Shown: positions 8,579-17,295 of the stretch, piece after piece
Layout: the number at the start of each line of letters is the position of its first letter
Numbering within the stretch: the first letter of the stretch is position 1
Source: Planctomycetales bacterium 10988
GTDB lineage: Bacteria > Planctomycetota > Planctomycetia > Pirellulales > Pb10988
DNA: 64,000 nt
Assembly: GCA_009664345.1 (NCBI GenBank)
Contig: CP043547.1
Coordinates: forward strand, 1,922,001 to 1,986,000
Reading direction: 5' to 3'
Program-made: the position numbers and the translations under genes
The notes under the pieces: model-generated
What the model saw: the letters and a program-made list of their open reading frames with translations, nothing else
Database searches by the model: none
Told to the model about the DNA's origin: nothing

Positions 8579-8905
8579 ATGCCCCAACAGCGTGCGACGG
8601 ACTCCCAATTTCAACAAGTTCTAGTGAATTGTGCCTTGGAAGAAATGAAGGCATTCAATCCGCTGGGTGTGCGTTTATTGCGTTTTTTGGCGGCAGGATT
8701 TCAACTCTCGGCCATTTATCGCATTTTAAATGAAGAGAATGATTCCTTGGGCCGACCTGCCGTTGACTTCGCCGAGCTTTTTTTAGAGATTAAGCGGGCG
8801 CAAAAGGAACTGGCGGAATTGATGCACCAACCTCCGGCGATCGAGGAATATTCCTCTTCCCCTGAGGATTCCAATCAACAGATTGTCTCTCTGCCGATTT
8901 CCTGA
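8579..8905 (+). CDS. small protein of unknown function
   Basis: The 108-residue product starts 8 nt after AAAGGAG, a good ribosome-binding site. It is predicted mostly helical in the middle (FNPLGVRLLRFLAAGFQLSAIYRIL, then FAELFLEIKRAQKELAELMHQ), with an acidic, Ser-rich disordered tail. No domain is recognised. The next gene in the same direction is also an unknown acidic protein; a promoter-like element lies between them, so they need not form an operon. Confidence 0.65.
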   Translation: MPQQRATDSQFQQVLVNCALEEMKAFNPLGVRLLRFLAAGFQLSAIYRILNEENDSLGRPAVDFAELFLEIKRAQKELAELMHQPPAIEEYSSSPEDSNQQIVSLPIS

Positions 8906-8973
8906 GAAGCTCTGACAAAACAATGAGTTGAATTCAAACCATCCCTGGCAAACAATTTTGCTTTGAAGAAGAT

Positions 8974-9002
8974 TTGACAGAGCCTCTCAAAGTTTTTCTA
9001 CT
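8974..9002 (+). promoter_or_regulatory. promoter-like element
   Basis: TTGACA (8974-8979) and TCTACT (8997-9002; 4 of 6 consensus bases) are 17 nt apart. They lie just upstream of the ribosome-binding site AGGAG at 9018-9022. The element occupies the bases that would encode an upstream TTG start, which favours the GTG at 9031 as the real start. Confidence 0.45.
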
Positions 9003-9030
9003 TTTGAGATCAACTCCAGGAGAAACGATC

Positions 9031-9465
9031 GTGAACGGGCCTTTCTCTCCGCATTTGTTTCAACTGGTCGCCAGACACTTCGAAGAACCCCACCTTGTCG
9101 ATGAATTCTTTCGCTTTCTGTATTCGGGCAAGGCGGACAATCCTTTTATGGAGCATCTGAATCACTCCGAAGATTGTCAAAAGATTTTCGAGCTGGCCTT
9201 TTCGATGCTGGAAAGTACCAACGAACTGGAACGGATTCTTCATCAAACCGGAAAGTCTTACCCGGAATTTATGCAGATGGAAGCCGCTTCCCTCGCGGTT
9301 CGCGATTGGTTGCAAGAAGCTGAGCCGGGGAGTTCCTTCAATAGTCTCTCTCCGGAAGAGGCCGGGATTCTCTTTGATGAAGATCAACGCCATCAAGAAA
9401 ATGCCATCGAAGATGACGAGGTGACGCCTCGCGACTTCGATACCGAGGTCTTCCGCGCGGCATAA
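9031..9465 (+). CDS. acidic protein of unknown function
   Basis: The 144-residue product is read from GTG at 9031, chosen because AGGAG sits 8 nt upstream. The frame continues upstream to a TTG at 8974, but that segment overlaps a promoter-like element. The protein is acidic and helical (FQLVARHFEEPHLVDEFFRFLYSG, DCQKIFELAFSMLESTNELERIL) and ends in a disordered acidic tail. No known domain is visible. Confidence 0.6.
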   Translation: MNGPFSPHLFQLVARHFEEPHLVDEFFRFLYSGKADNPFMEHLNHSEDCQKIFELAFSMLESTNELERILHQTGKSYPEFMQMEAASLAVRDWLQEAEPGSSFNSLSPEEAGILFDEDQRHQENAIEDDEVTPRDFDTEVFRAA

Positions 9466-9537
9466 AGCACATTTACTTTTCAAATCTTTTCCAAAAATCA
9501 GAGCGAACCTCGGCGACGATTGCCTGTCTTTTCAGGC

Positions 9538-10344
9538 ATGAACACTCCATTACTCAACAAGAAATTTGCCGATATTGGGGCTCGCATGAAGGTAGCCAAG
9601 CCTTCCAGGTGGTGGCTTCGCAGTAACGGGCCAATCTCGCTCGACATCGCTTCGGATCGCCGTGGGGAATTTTTTGAGATTACCTCTGATCCGGATGCCG
9701 ATCTCGAAGTCGAAGTCCTCGACGTTCAACCAACGGATCGCCATTTGCTTTTGCTGGTGCGAGAAGAGGGCGAGAAGTCCAAATATCTCTGCGGCCATGA
9801 TGAGCGCCATTGGTTCGTCGCGGGGATTCCCGAATCCGCCCCAGTGGGAACGGTCCCTCAAGCAAAGCAAGCCTTGCAACCGGCCCGCGTTCAAACCGCG
9901 GTTTCGCGAAAGAAACTTGGCAAGAAGGACCGCTATCGCCGCAAGAACGAAGCCTATCTCCGCCAAGGCGAATGGTTCTTCCTTCCCGTGGAAAATTTGC
10001 AAGTGGACGAACGATGCGTCCTCCGCAATGAACCGCTTCAACGTGGCTTCCGCAGCAAACCGCACAAGGTTGACTTCTGCTATCGCATCGGAGGGGAAAC
10101 GGTCTACGTTTGCGGTATGCAGCCCAACGGCGTTACCGAAGGCGAATATCGTAAGATTCTCGAAAAAAATCCTAAAGCGAATAAATGGGGCTGGCGAGTC
10201 ATGCGACGCAACCCCGGCGTCTTCGTTCGCGGGCGAGTCCGCCATGCCGATCACGCGACCATCAAGCTCAAAGGCTGGCACCGCGTAGTAATGAACACCG
10301 AAGATCAATCCCAAGCGATGCGAAACGTCGCCTTCTTGGATTAA
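9538..10344 (+). CDS. basic protein of unknown function
   Basis: The 268-residue product starts at ATG 9538; an in-frame TTG at 9520 is an alternative, and neither has a clear ribosome-binding site. Features are an N-terminal SLDIASDRRGEFFEI segment, a basic central linker (SRKKLGKKDRYRRKN), a RQGEWFFLPV motif, and a C-terminal part with GRVRHADHATIKLKGWHRVVMN. RQGEWFF followed by RH(A/S)DH...W recurs in uncharacterised bacterial proteins, but this is a recollection and does not give a function. It may bind nucleic acid given its charge. Confidence 0.6.
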   Translation: MNTPLLNKKFADIGARMKVAKPSRWWLRSNGPISLDIASDRRGEFFEITSDPDADLEVEVLDVQPTDRHLLLLVREEGEKSKYLCGHDERHWFVAGIPESAPVGTVPQAKQALQPARVQTAVSRKKLGKKDRYRRKNEAYLRQGEWFFLPVENLQVDERCVLRNEPLQRGFRSKPHKVDFCYRIGGETVYVCGMQPNGVTEGEYRKILEKNPKANKWGWRVMRRNPGVFVRGRVRHADHATIKLKGWHRVVMNTEDQSQAMRNVAFLD

Positions 10345-10352
10345 TCTTTTTT

Positions 10353-10392
10353 CAAAAAGCGGTTTTTATATTTAATCCTAAAAAGTACTTTT
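10353..10392. repeat. pair of short AAAAAG/CTTTTT-type near-palindromes
   Basis: CAAAAAGCGGTTTTTATA (10353-10370) and AAAAAGTACTTTT (10380-10392) lie in the gap between two convergent genes. Related motifs occur at 10915-10929, 11467-11481, 27751-27765 and 60134-60147. A weak terminator role is possible, but the stems have almost no loop. Confidence 0.45.
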
Positions 10393-10896
10393 CTAATCGA
10401 TCTCGTATTCTCGATTCGTATTTAAATTAACTGGGTTCTCCTCAGTCTTCAAACGACATAATTCGCCATTGAAGTGAAAATATTGAGTAATTCGAGAGGA
10501 AAATTCTTCTCGTTCGTAACCCAAAAATCCTTCGGTTTCACAGTAAGGTAATAACCACTCCAAAAACTCAAGGTGATAACCATAGCAGTCACCGTGGATA
10601 TTTGCCCTCATTGAGAAACTGTCTTGATAATGGTCTTTGCCATCTACTATAAACTGGTGCGTTCTATCAAGCTTTGCATAAAATCTACCAGCAAACCCAG
10701 CATAGTTCGGTTCTAGTCCAAACGTTCCTTGCCAATACTCATCAACAAAAAAGGGATGCTCTGGTAGCTTTTCCGAGAGGCTTGGCAGATTGCCGGTTTT
10801 GGATGCCTCTTCATAAGAACAGAGAACGGCAAGCGTGTAATTTGGCTTCTCTTCTTTCAAGATCAAATGAAGCACGAATTCATATTGTAAGCTCAT
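10393..10896 (-). CDS. protein of unknown function, AT-rich gene
   Basis: The 167-residue product is acidic with many aromatic residues (YWQGTFGLEPNYAGFAGRFY, YHLEFLEWLLPYCETEGFLGY). It has no signal peptide or membrane segment. Size, acidity and AT-rich coding are like those of many immunity-type or mobile small proteins, but no family match is claimed. Flanking AAAAAG/CTTTTT motifs on both sides isolate it from its neighbours. Confidence 0.6.
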   Translation of the reverse strand: MSLQYEFVLHLILKEEKPNYTLAVLCSYEEASKTGNLPSLSEKLPEHPFFVDEYWQGTFGLEPNYAGFAGRFYAKLDRTHQFIVDGKDHYQDSFSMRANIHGDCYGYHLEFLEWLLPYCETEGFLGYEREEFSSRITQYFHFNGELCRLKTEENPVNLNTNREYEID

Positions 10897-10914
10897 TAGC
10901 GATTATCCATTCCT

Positions 10915-10929
10915 AAAAAGCACTTTTTA
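10915..10929. repeat. AAAAAG/CTTTTT near-palindrome
   Basis: AAAAAGCACTTTTTA lies between two minus-strand genes, just past the stop of the GNAT gene. It is one of six related short motifs in this window. Confidence 0.4.
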
Positions 10930-10931
10930 TT

Positions 10932-11396
10932 TTACAGAAGCTTTTCCATGTGATAGTTGAGAAAGTCGATGCCGCGCAGGGTGACGGTTTGGGAAGTGAT
11001 AACCGAAAAACCTTGGCGTTCGAAGAAGGGCAGGGCGGTGATACTGGCCTCGACGAAGATTCGGGAAAGCTTGAGCCTGCTGGCTTGACGGGTCAGCACT
11101 TTCATCAGCTTCTTGCCGATTCCTTGACCGATCGCCTCGGCAGCGACGTAAAATCGATCGAGGTGGCCACTCTCTTCCAGCTCCGCGAAGCCTACTTGTT
11201 TTCCTCCTTGCATCGCCACGACTACGAACCGACCTTGAAAACGTTCGGCCCAGGCAGTTGGATCGATCTGATCCGAAGCCCATGCGGCGATCTGTTCCGG
11301 GGAATAATCTCGGTAATTCACGAGACGAATGGTATCGCGGAAGAGTTCCAACAGCGGCAAGGCATCGTCAGGATGATAAGCACGTAGATAAACCAC
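10932..11396 (-). CDS. GNAT-family N-acetyltransferase
   Basis: This 154-residue protein follows the GNAT fold order: an N-terminal RAYHPDDALPLLELFRDTIR segment, central strands (FVVVAMQGGKQVGFAELE), the acetyl-CoA motif A (YVAAEAIGQGIGKKLMKVL, of the Q/RxxGxG/A type), and a C-terminal FVEASITALPFFERQGF segment. It transfers acetyl from acetyl-CoA to an unknown amine. The sequence resembles the YafP-like/putative acetyltransferase group. It is cytoplasmic. Confidence 0.88.
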   Translation of the reverse strand: MVYLRAYHPDDALPLLELFRDTIRLVNYRDYSPEQIAAWASDQIDPTAWAERFQGRFVVVAMQGGKQVGFAELEESGHLDRFYVAAEAIGQGIGKKLMKVLTRQASRLKLSRIFVEASITALPFFERQGFSVITSQTVTLRGIDFLNYHMEKLL

Positions 11397-11466
11397 CGCG
11401 AATTCCTTGGCAAAGAAAGAAGGGATGCACTCGAAGCTCAGTCGAGGTCATCCCTTCGCTCATTTC

Positions 11467-11481
11467 AAAAAGTAGTTTTTA
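11467..11481. repeat. AAAAAG/CTTTTT near-palindrome
   Basis: AAAAAGTAGTTTTTA sits immediately past the stop codon of the minus-strand 744-residue gene. It is one of six related motifs. Confidence 0.4.
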
Positions 11482-11483
11482 CG

Positions 11484-13718
11484 TTATCGATTTTCCTGCG
11501 GGACGATGGTTCCATTGGCCAGGGCATCGCGCCAGCGGGCGGAGTATTGGCCTCGGCGTTCGGCACTGAGTTCCGGTCGATAACGGAACGTCATCTTGGT
11601 CAGGTCATTGAGATTCCAAAATGACAATGCCCGGAAGACGAAATCGTTATGATCAAGATAACCAACGAGGCGGGCGGCTTCGTTCTCTTGCCCAGTAAGC
11701 TGGTTCTTCGTGTATCCCCACAACATCCGATAGAGGGCAGGACCGTCTTCACGATAGTGGGTCATGAAAGACTCTTGCATCTTTTGCCCAACTTTCGGAT
11801 CAAAGGCCAACGCGGCACGCAATTCTTCGATCAAGAGCGAGCGAGCCGTCGGCCGCAAGGTCTCTTCGCCGAGGGCCTGCACGGCAGCATCAAATTCTCC
11901 CATCAAAATCAAAGTTCGCATGGCCAAGAGGCGGACTTCAATCCTTCGATCAAGCGAAAGCTCTCGCAGACGAAAGACGACCGAATCATCGGATTGCAGT
12001 TCTCGTTCGACGAGTTGTCCGGCTTGTTCGTCAATGCGGCTGACGTTGTCTTCTTCAATCCACTCCGGAATTTCCGGGCTGCCGGTTCGCAGGGGAATCA
12101 AGGTTCCTGAACCCGGCGGCGTGACGACGGTGGCCATGGTGACGCCATCGTTGAAGACCACATTGCCACTGATCACATGGAAGTTTCCTTCCACTGCGGT
12201 ATTGCCCGCATCTGGATTACTTCCGGGAATCAAGATCGGCGTCAGCTCCACGGCGGCCTTGGCATTTGCTTCGGCGAAGCGAATATTCCACGTTTGGGTT
12301 TTCGCTTTCAGATCGATTTGCATATCCCCTTTGAGGGCAGTCATCACCACCCGACCGGTGATCAGTTCAAGCTGGAGTTTGTCCTCTTCCGTCGGAGTAC
12401 CAAGAGCGATGACCGTACCGCCGAGCAGTTTCAAATTCAAACCTTTAGCCAACTCGATATCGCAAGTGTAAGTCGGTGCGGCGACCAAGCGATCTTTCGA
12501 ATAAACTACCGAACGCGGCGGAAGTCGTTTCCAAGTATCCGGCCGCTCGGCGATGCCGGGATCGAGATGAAGGAGGACTTCTTGACCCGAGACATATTGC
12601 CCCAACTCGATCGCGGGAATGACCGGAGGGGTGTTTTCTTCAGGCGTTGCCGGCGTTTCTCCAGCCTCAGGGGTTTCGGTCGTCGCGACGTCCGTTCCTT
12701 CCGTAGAAGTCATTTCCGCTGTTTCTTCCGTGGTTTCCGTTTCATCGGTCGCGGTCATCACTTCGGTAGAAGCAGCTTCCTCCGGCGTTGAATCCGTGGC
12801 GGTTTCCGTGATTTCTCCGGTTGAAACATCGGTAGTTTCCGAAGTCTCGACCGTGTCGATCATTTCCTCGGTCGTCGTATCGGTTGTTTCTTCCTCAGCG
12901 GGTGTTTCCGTCGTCGGCTCCACCGTTTCGCTCGGAGTGACCTCCGTTTCGACGACTTCCTCTTCTGTATCAAGGTCCGCAACTTGGGGATCGTCAGAAT
13001 CGGAGCCCATTAACGAAAAAAGCCCGAGGCCAATCAAAATCACCACGAGTCCCAAGCCCGCGATGCTGACTCCACGCCAATCTACGTTTCGACTTTTCAG
13101 GGCGGATTTATCGACGGGAAGCGGTTCCGGAGCTTTGATATCCGAGGCGTGAAGCGGTTCGGCCATGGGCCGTTCTTCCCGCATGACCACGGTGGGATCC
13201 GAAGTAGGTTTCGAATCCTCCGCAGTTTCCGAAGTGACCGCTTCTGGCTTATCTTTGCTATTATTGCCAGGGAGACTCTCTTCGGCTTCTTGCTCAAAGG
13301 CTGCTTCCGCCGGGGCCATCTTCAAGACCCCTGCCAAATCCACAATATGATGCAATTTTTCGCGGCGGGCTTTGGAAGGATGGACAGGTTGCTGCAAGAC
13401 GAGCTTCAACACATGATGCCCATCGGCCACTTCGCCTAAGATCGGCGATTCATTGAGGCAGCGATTTTCAAACTTCTCCACCAATTCGATCGACATGACA
13501 TTGTCGAGATACTCGGCGGTGAGGTTGGGGTCGCAATTCATATCCGTGCCCATCGGACTAGGAGCTAATAGATTCGCATCCTTCATAGCGGATTTGATTT
13601 TATCCACCACACTTTGGGCAACGGAACTGGCCGCGATCCGTTGTTTGAGGTCCGCGATATCGGCTGGATCGAGAACTTGATCCAAATAGGCAAGTAAGGT
13701 TCGTAATGTGAGTCGCAT
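11484..13718 (-). CDS. single-pass membrane protein, anti-sigma/FecR-like architecture
   Basis: The 744-residue protein starts RLTLRTLLAYLDQVLDPADIADLKQRI and continues DPNLTAEYLDNVMSIELVEKFENRCL. This matches an N-terminal domain seen in many planctomycete membrane proteins, resembling anti-sigma N-termini without the zinc cysteines (from memory). A transmembrane helix lies at about residues 217-237, followed by a Thr/Glu/Val-rich linker at about 248-355. The extracytoplasmic part contains a FecR-like beta segment (GGTVIALGTPTEEDKLQLELITGRVV) and a helical C-terminus with HEAT-like spacing. It may bridge a cytoplasmic regulator to the periplasm. No sigma factor is adjacent. GGAG lies about 10 nt before the ATG. 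Confidence 0.7.
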   Translation of the reverse strand: MRLTLRTLLAYLDQVLDPADIADLKQRIAASSVAQSVVDKIKSAMKDANLLAPSPMGTDMNCDPNLTAEYLDNVMSIELVEKFENRCLNESPILGEVADGHHVLKLVLQQPVHPSKARREKLHHIVDLAGVLKMAPAEAAFEQEAEESLPGNNSKDKPEAVTSETAEDSKPTSDPTVVMREERPMAEPLHASDIKAPEPLPVDKSALKSRNVDWRGVSIAGLGLVVILIGLGLFSLMGSDSDDPQVADLDTEEEVVETEVTPSETVEPTTETPAEEETTDTTTEEMIDTVETSETTDVSTGEITETATDSTPEEAASTEVMTATDETETTEETAEMTSTEGTDVATTETPEAGETPATPEENTPPVIPAIELGQYVSGQEVLLHLDPGIAERPDTWKRLPPRSVVYSKDRLVAAPTYTCDIELAKGLNLKLLGGTVIALGTPTEEDKLQLELITGRVVMTALKGDMQIDLKAKTQTWNIRFAEANAKAAVELTPILIPGSNPDAGNTAVEGNFHVISGNVVFNDGVTMATVVTPPGSGTLIPLRTGSPEIPEWIEEDNVSRIDEQAGQLVERELQSDDSVVFRLRELSLDRRIEVRLLAMRTLILMGEFDAAVQALGEETLRPTARSLLIEELRAALAFDPKVGQKMQESFMTHYREDGPALYRMLWGYTKNQLTGQENEAARLVGYLDHNDFVFRALSFWNLNDLTKMTFRYRPELSAERRGQYSARWRDALANGTIVPQENR

Positions 13719-13888
13719 GGTCAGGTGCTCCCGCTCGAAAATTCAGAGGTTTCCTCCCGGACGAAACGTCTCCTTTACGCCTCGCTCTATGATTAATAGT
13801 GCGGGAGAAGCTGAAGTTTCGTACAACTTTTTCAGAATTTCTCTGCGAAAGTTTGATTCCGAGAGTGCGGGAGCCGTTACAAACCAAC

Positions 13889-15166
13889 CTAGCCCAGGTC
13901 GGGAATCAACTCGCCACGGACCAAGTCTTCAAACGATTGCCGTTCGCGAATGAGGTGGGCTTTGCCTTGATGGAGCAAGATTTCCGCAACCATCGGTTTG
14001 GAATTGTAATTCGAACTCATGACGTAGCCATAAGCCCCGGCTCGTTCAAGAAGGAGAAAGTCACCAACCGCCGCGACGGGGAGTTCGCGTTTGCAGACAA
14101 AGCCGCCTTCTTCTTGAGTAAAGATGTCACCGGATTCGCAAAGAGGACCGCCGACGACAACCTCTTGCATATTCATCTGCCGCGGGATGTCTTCGGCATA
14201 GGCAATCGACATGGGATGATAAGAACCATAGAGAATCGGTCGAGCTAAGTTATTAAACCCGGCATCGACGAGATAAAAGAGGTGATCTTTCATTTTCTTG
14301 ATGGCACGGATTTCCGTCAAAAGATAACCACTTTCCGCCACCAAGTACCGGCCTGGCTCAATTTCCAATTCGATCGGATGACCGAATTCGGCGGCGAGCC
14401 GCTGGCGGGATTCATGCCACAAGCGATAATAAGCAGCCAGATCAACGGTCGATTGATCGGCAGTGTAAGGAATCGGCAACCCCCCGCCGGCACTGACGGT
14501 CTTGATCGTGCGACCGACTTCCATCGCACACCGCTCCATCGCTCCGCAGACTTGGGAAAGATGTTCCAGGTCGGTGCCGGAACCGATATGCATGTGCAGC
14601 CCAGTCACTTGGAGACCATGCCGATCGGCTCGCAGCAAACAATCGGCTAACTGCTCATGCCAGATGCCATGCTTGGAATGTTCGCCTCCGGTGTTCGTTT
14701 TTTGACTATGTCCATGACCAAAGCCGGGGTTAATACGAAGCGTGATGTCGCGGCCGGGTGCCCGTTCGCCGAGTTGATCGATCATTGTCGGCGAACCGCA
14801 ATTAACATGGATGCCGTGTTCAACGACTAAATCCAATGCCTCATGATCAAAGATATCTGCCGTATAGACAATCGGGTGCGGATGGCCCTCGGCGGTGTAT
14901 CCGGCAGCCAAGGCTCGTTGAATTTCTCCGGCACTGACCGCATCAACCAAGACTCCTTCGCGGCGAACCAAGTCCAAGATGGCAAGATTGCTCGCGGCCT
15001 TTTGGGCATAGCGAATCGTATCGAAGGCCCGCAAGTCGGCGATCCGTTCCAGAATCGAAGCCGAGTCATAGAAATAGGCAGGCGTGCCAAATTGCTTTGC
15101 CAACTCAGGAATGGAAAGTCCGGCAAGATCGGAACGAATCAGCGGGAAGGCATCCACAGTTGACAT
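13889..15166 (-). CDS. lysA: diaminopimelate decarboxylase
   Basis: LysA decarboxylates meso-diaminopimelate to L-lysine, the last step of lysine synthesis. The start was placed at 15166 (MSTVDAFPLI), giving 425 residues, close to the family length. The open frame extends 41 codons upstream to 15289, but that part is not LysA-like. PLP-binding Lys56 lies in RYAQKAASN. Other motifs are HGHSQKTN and KHG in the barrel, HMHIGSGTDL, SAGGGLPIPY, EPGRYLVAESG, GPLCESGD with the active-site cysteine from the partner subunit, and AYGYVMSSNYN. It appears monocistronic. Confidence 0.95.
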   Translation of the reverse strand: MSTVDAFPLIRSDLAGLSIPELAKQFGTPAYFYDSASILERIADLRAFDTIRYAQKAASNLAILDLVRREGVLVDAVSAGEIQRALAAGYTAEGHPHPIVYTADIFDHEALDLVVEHGIHVNCGSPTMIDQLGERAPGRDITLRINPGFGHGHSQKTNTGGEHSKHGIWHEQLADCLLRADRHGLQVTGLHMHIGSGTDLEHLSQVCGAMERCAMEVGRTIKTVSAGGGLPIPYTADQSTVDLAAYYRLWHESRQRLAAEFGHPIELEIEPGRYLVAESGYLLTEIRAIKKMKDHLFYLVDAGFNNLARPILYGSYHPMSIAYAEDIPRQMNMQEVVVGGPLCESGDIFTQEEGGFVCKRELPVAAVGDFLLLERAGAYGYVMSSNYNSKPMVAEILLHQGKAHLIRERQSFEDLVRGELIPDLG

Positions 15167-15580
15167 CGCAAATATCTTTCTAACAAAAGGAGTCGTGAAC
15201 TTCTTGAAGTCGTCAACCCCAAGACACTCAACAAGCAACCTGGGTTCAGAAGTTAAGTTTCGATTGGGTGAAAACCGCGCATATTTCAAGCTAACAGCCC
15301 CTGATATTCTTGCAAGCCCTCCGCTTGAATTGTGCCTGTCATCTCATGATCGAATTGAAGCAGGAAGTTTGGCAAGCTTACCGATCCGGCAGATTATACC
15401 AATCCTGAAAGCCTACTTTATGCAATCCTTATATTTACATGGGCTTTGCTTCTTGAGTTCTGACGATAAAATAAGCGAAATCTATTCTATATTCTCTTCT
15501 CATGAGCTGCATTGATTCCCATGCTGGCACATCGGAATCATTGGGAGGGTGGTTTGCAATCCGATAAGGGGGAAACCTAA
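15167..15580. other. divergent intergenic region between lysA and the pentapeptide gene
   Basis: This 414-bp stretch holds the lysA start region on the minus strand and the start region of the pentapeptide gene on the plus strand. I see no ORF with a credible start and no clear promoter hexamer pair. Confidence 0.35.
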
Positions 15581-16294
15581 GTGATTGCCATTAAAGAAAA
15601 AGAGACTGGCGAAATTCTCGTCGAGGTAGAAGGGGATACTTTAGCGGGTGTCAATCTCGTCGGGGCCAATCTACGCGGAGCAGACCTGCAAGGTCAAAAC
15701 CTTGAAGGGGCCAATCTGCGAACGACGATTCTCTATGGAGCGTTGTTGCAAGGAGCCAATCTAGACGGAGCCCGCTTGGATGGTGCTGATCTTACCGATG
15801 CCAATCTCACCGGGGCAAAGCTTCAAAATGTCCATCTCGGAGAGGGAAATCTCGTCGCCGCCATCCTCGATCAAGCTAATCTTTCCGGAGCTTGTCTTAG
15901 TGGAGCCAGTTTGATTGAAGTCTCGCTGGTCGATGCCTCCTTGGTTGGGGCCTCTTTGATTCGCTGTAATCTTCTGCGAGCGGATTTGACGCGGGCCGAC
16001 CTGACAGGTGCCTATTTGAGCTATGCCACCCTCACCGGGGCGAACTTAAGTAACGCGATTCTGAAAGCAACTTATCTAAGCAATATCGATGTCTCCGGGG
16101 CCGATTTGACCGAAGCCGATCTGACCGATGCCAACCTTAGTAAGGCAGGACTAGGTTACGCGATCCTCGGAAATGCCCGACTGACCAGGGCTGATCTCCA
16201 AGGAGCGGACTTGAAAGATGCACTCTATAATAAGCAAACCCTTTGGCCAGACGGATTCGACCACGAAGAAACCGGCGCGATTTGCGTTGACTAA
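15581..16294 (+). CDS. pentapeptide-repeat protein
   Basis: The 237-residue protein begins at GTG, with AAGGGGG-type spacing upstream (15566-15574). Nearly all of it is tandem A(D/N)LxX pentapeptides, from LAGVNLVGANLRGADLQGQN to LTRADLQGADLKDALYN. This predicts a right-handed quadrilateral beta-helix of about nine coils. There is no signal peptide or membrane segment. A mid-protein stretch (SLIEVSLVDASLVGASLIR) uses Ser in place of Asp/Asn. Pentapeptide proteins range from DNA-gyrase mimics to scaffolds, and nothing here indicates a specific partner. A terminator follows. Confidence 0.9.
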   Translation: MIAIKEKETGEILVEVEGDTLAGVNLVGANLRGADLQGQNLEGANLRTTILYGALLQGANLDGARLDGADLTDANLTGAKLQNVHLGEGNLVAAILDQANLSGACLSGASLIEVSLVDASLVGASLIRCNLLRADLTRADLTGAYLSYATLTGANLSNAILKATYLSNIDVSGADLTEADLTDANLSKAGLGYAILGNARLTRADLQGADLKDALYNKQTLWPDGFDHEETGAICVD

Positions 16295-16319
16295 CAACTT
16301 AGAATAGAGAATTTCTTGC

Positions 16320-16348
16320 GGGAACCGACGTGGACAGGTTCCCTTTTT
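16320..16348 (+). terminator. terminator after the pentapeptide-repeat gene
   Basis: GGGAACC (16320-16326) pairs with GGTTCCC (16337-16343) across a 10-nt loop and is followed by TTTTTACTTTTT. Confidence 0.8.
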
Positions 16349-16479
16349 ACTTTTTGACGATTATAATCAGTCTTTTGTGGGTGTCTTTTTCGCACCGACG
16401 AAAGCTGTCTTTACGAATCTCTGCAAATTCTATACCTTGTTCAACACAAGGAATCCCTTTTATTTTAGGAAACAATCCA

Positions 16480-16578
16480 ATGGCGAAACCACAACGTAAA
16501 ATCAAAAAAGCGAACCACGGTGCCCGTCCCGCGAACAGCAAAATGCGCAAAGCCCGTCGTCAACGCGTCAAAACCTAG
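16480..16578 (+). CDS. 32-residue highly basic protein, possibly ribosome-associated
   Basis: The tiny product MAKPQRKIKKANHG... has about 14 Lys/Arg in 32 residues. The frame is open upstream to 16330, but that extension is unrelated hydrophobic sequence, and AGGAA at 16468-16472 precedes the ATG at 16480. The core KKANHGARPANSK resembles the KANHGKRPN signature of the actinobacterial small ribosomal protein bL37 and similar tiny basic ribosomal proteins. That resemblance is from memory and is not a confirmed homology. High charge and absence of hydrophobic residues fit rRNA binding. A TATAAT (16362-16367) lies in the leader, without a convincing -35. Confidence 0.6.
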   Translation: MAKPQRKIKKANHGARPANSKMRKARRQRVKT

Positions 16579-16722
16579 AGCGTTTTAATCGACTTGGCAA
16601 AAATGTCGGAAGTCTCAGCGTGGGAAGGTCTTGGCATCTCACAAGAGTCGTGGCTGGAAGTGAGGGAAGTAGTGAATTGCTTCCCTTTTTGTCTCAAACA
16701 GGATTGAGAAAGGTAAACCAAG

Positions 16723-17241
16723 GTGCCTACTCCAAAACTCATGGTCGATCTCGACCAGGTCGATTTTGACCACGTCATCGCTGATATCGAACAGATCCGA
16801 CAGGTCAATCGCCAGCGGTTCGAAATGGAACAATTGACCTCGATTGTCTACGATAACATCGAAGATAAAACCTGCGTCGGTTATAAAGACGTTGGAGAAG
16901 ATGAGTTTTGGATCCGAGGGCACATGCCGGATTACCCGCTGATGCCTGGCGTCATCATGTGCGAAGCCGCCGCTCAATTAGCCAGCTATTACACCACGAA
17001 AAACGATCTCATGAAGCTGAAGGAAAATCAATTCCTCGGCTTCGGGGGAATGGAAGAGGTCCGTTTCCGGGGTCAAGTCCTTCCTGGCGATCGTTTGGTG
17101 ATTATAGCCAAGCTCGAACGCTTGCGACCGGGGGCGATGTGCATTTGCCGTTTTCAAGCGGCCGTCAATAATGGATTGGTCGCGGAAGGGAAGATCAAAG
17201 GGGTTGCCCTCTCTCTGAAATCGGAGATGCCTACCTCTTAG
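16723..17241 (+). CDS. FabA/FabZ-type 3-hydroxyacyl-ACP dehydratase
   Basis: The 172-residue hotdog-fold protein carries RGHMPDYPLMPGVIMCEAAAQLASYY, the FabZ signature with the catalytic His and Glu in the usual spacing. It is followed by FLGFGGMEEVRFRGQVLPGDRLVI. It would dehydrate 3-hydroxyacyl-ACP in fatty-acid elongation, although the long N-terminus (DFDHVIADIEQIRQVNRQRF) differs from E. coli FabZ, and a role in special lipid synthesis is possible. The start is GTG at 16723, after GAGAAAGG; planctomycete relatives start at the same point (recollection). No other fab gene is adjacent. Confidence 0.87.
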   Translation: MPTPKLMVDLDQVDFDHVIADIEQIRQVNRQRFEMEQLTSIVYDNIEDKTCVGYKDVGEDEFWIRGHMPDYPLMPGVIMCEAAAQLASYYTTKNDLMKLKENQFLGFGGMEEVRFRGQVLPGDRLVIIAKLERLRPGAMCICRFQAAVNNGLVAEGKIKGVALSLKSEMPTS

Positions 17242-17295
17242 CGGTTCCCTTCCGGTTTTATCAATCTCTGTCTTTCTGTGAGCTTCGAGCGCAGC

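Noticed and set aside
15167-15289. 41-codon upstream extension of lysA
   Set aside because: It is not similar to LysA and would make the protein longer than the family. The start at 15166 fits the usual N-terminus.
16330-16479. Hydrophobic N-terminal extension of the 32-residue basic protein
   Set aside because: The upstream part has no ribosome-binding site, overlaps the terminator of the previous gene, and contains a TATAAT; the ATG at 16480 has AGGAA before it.
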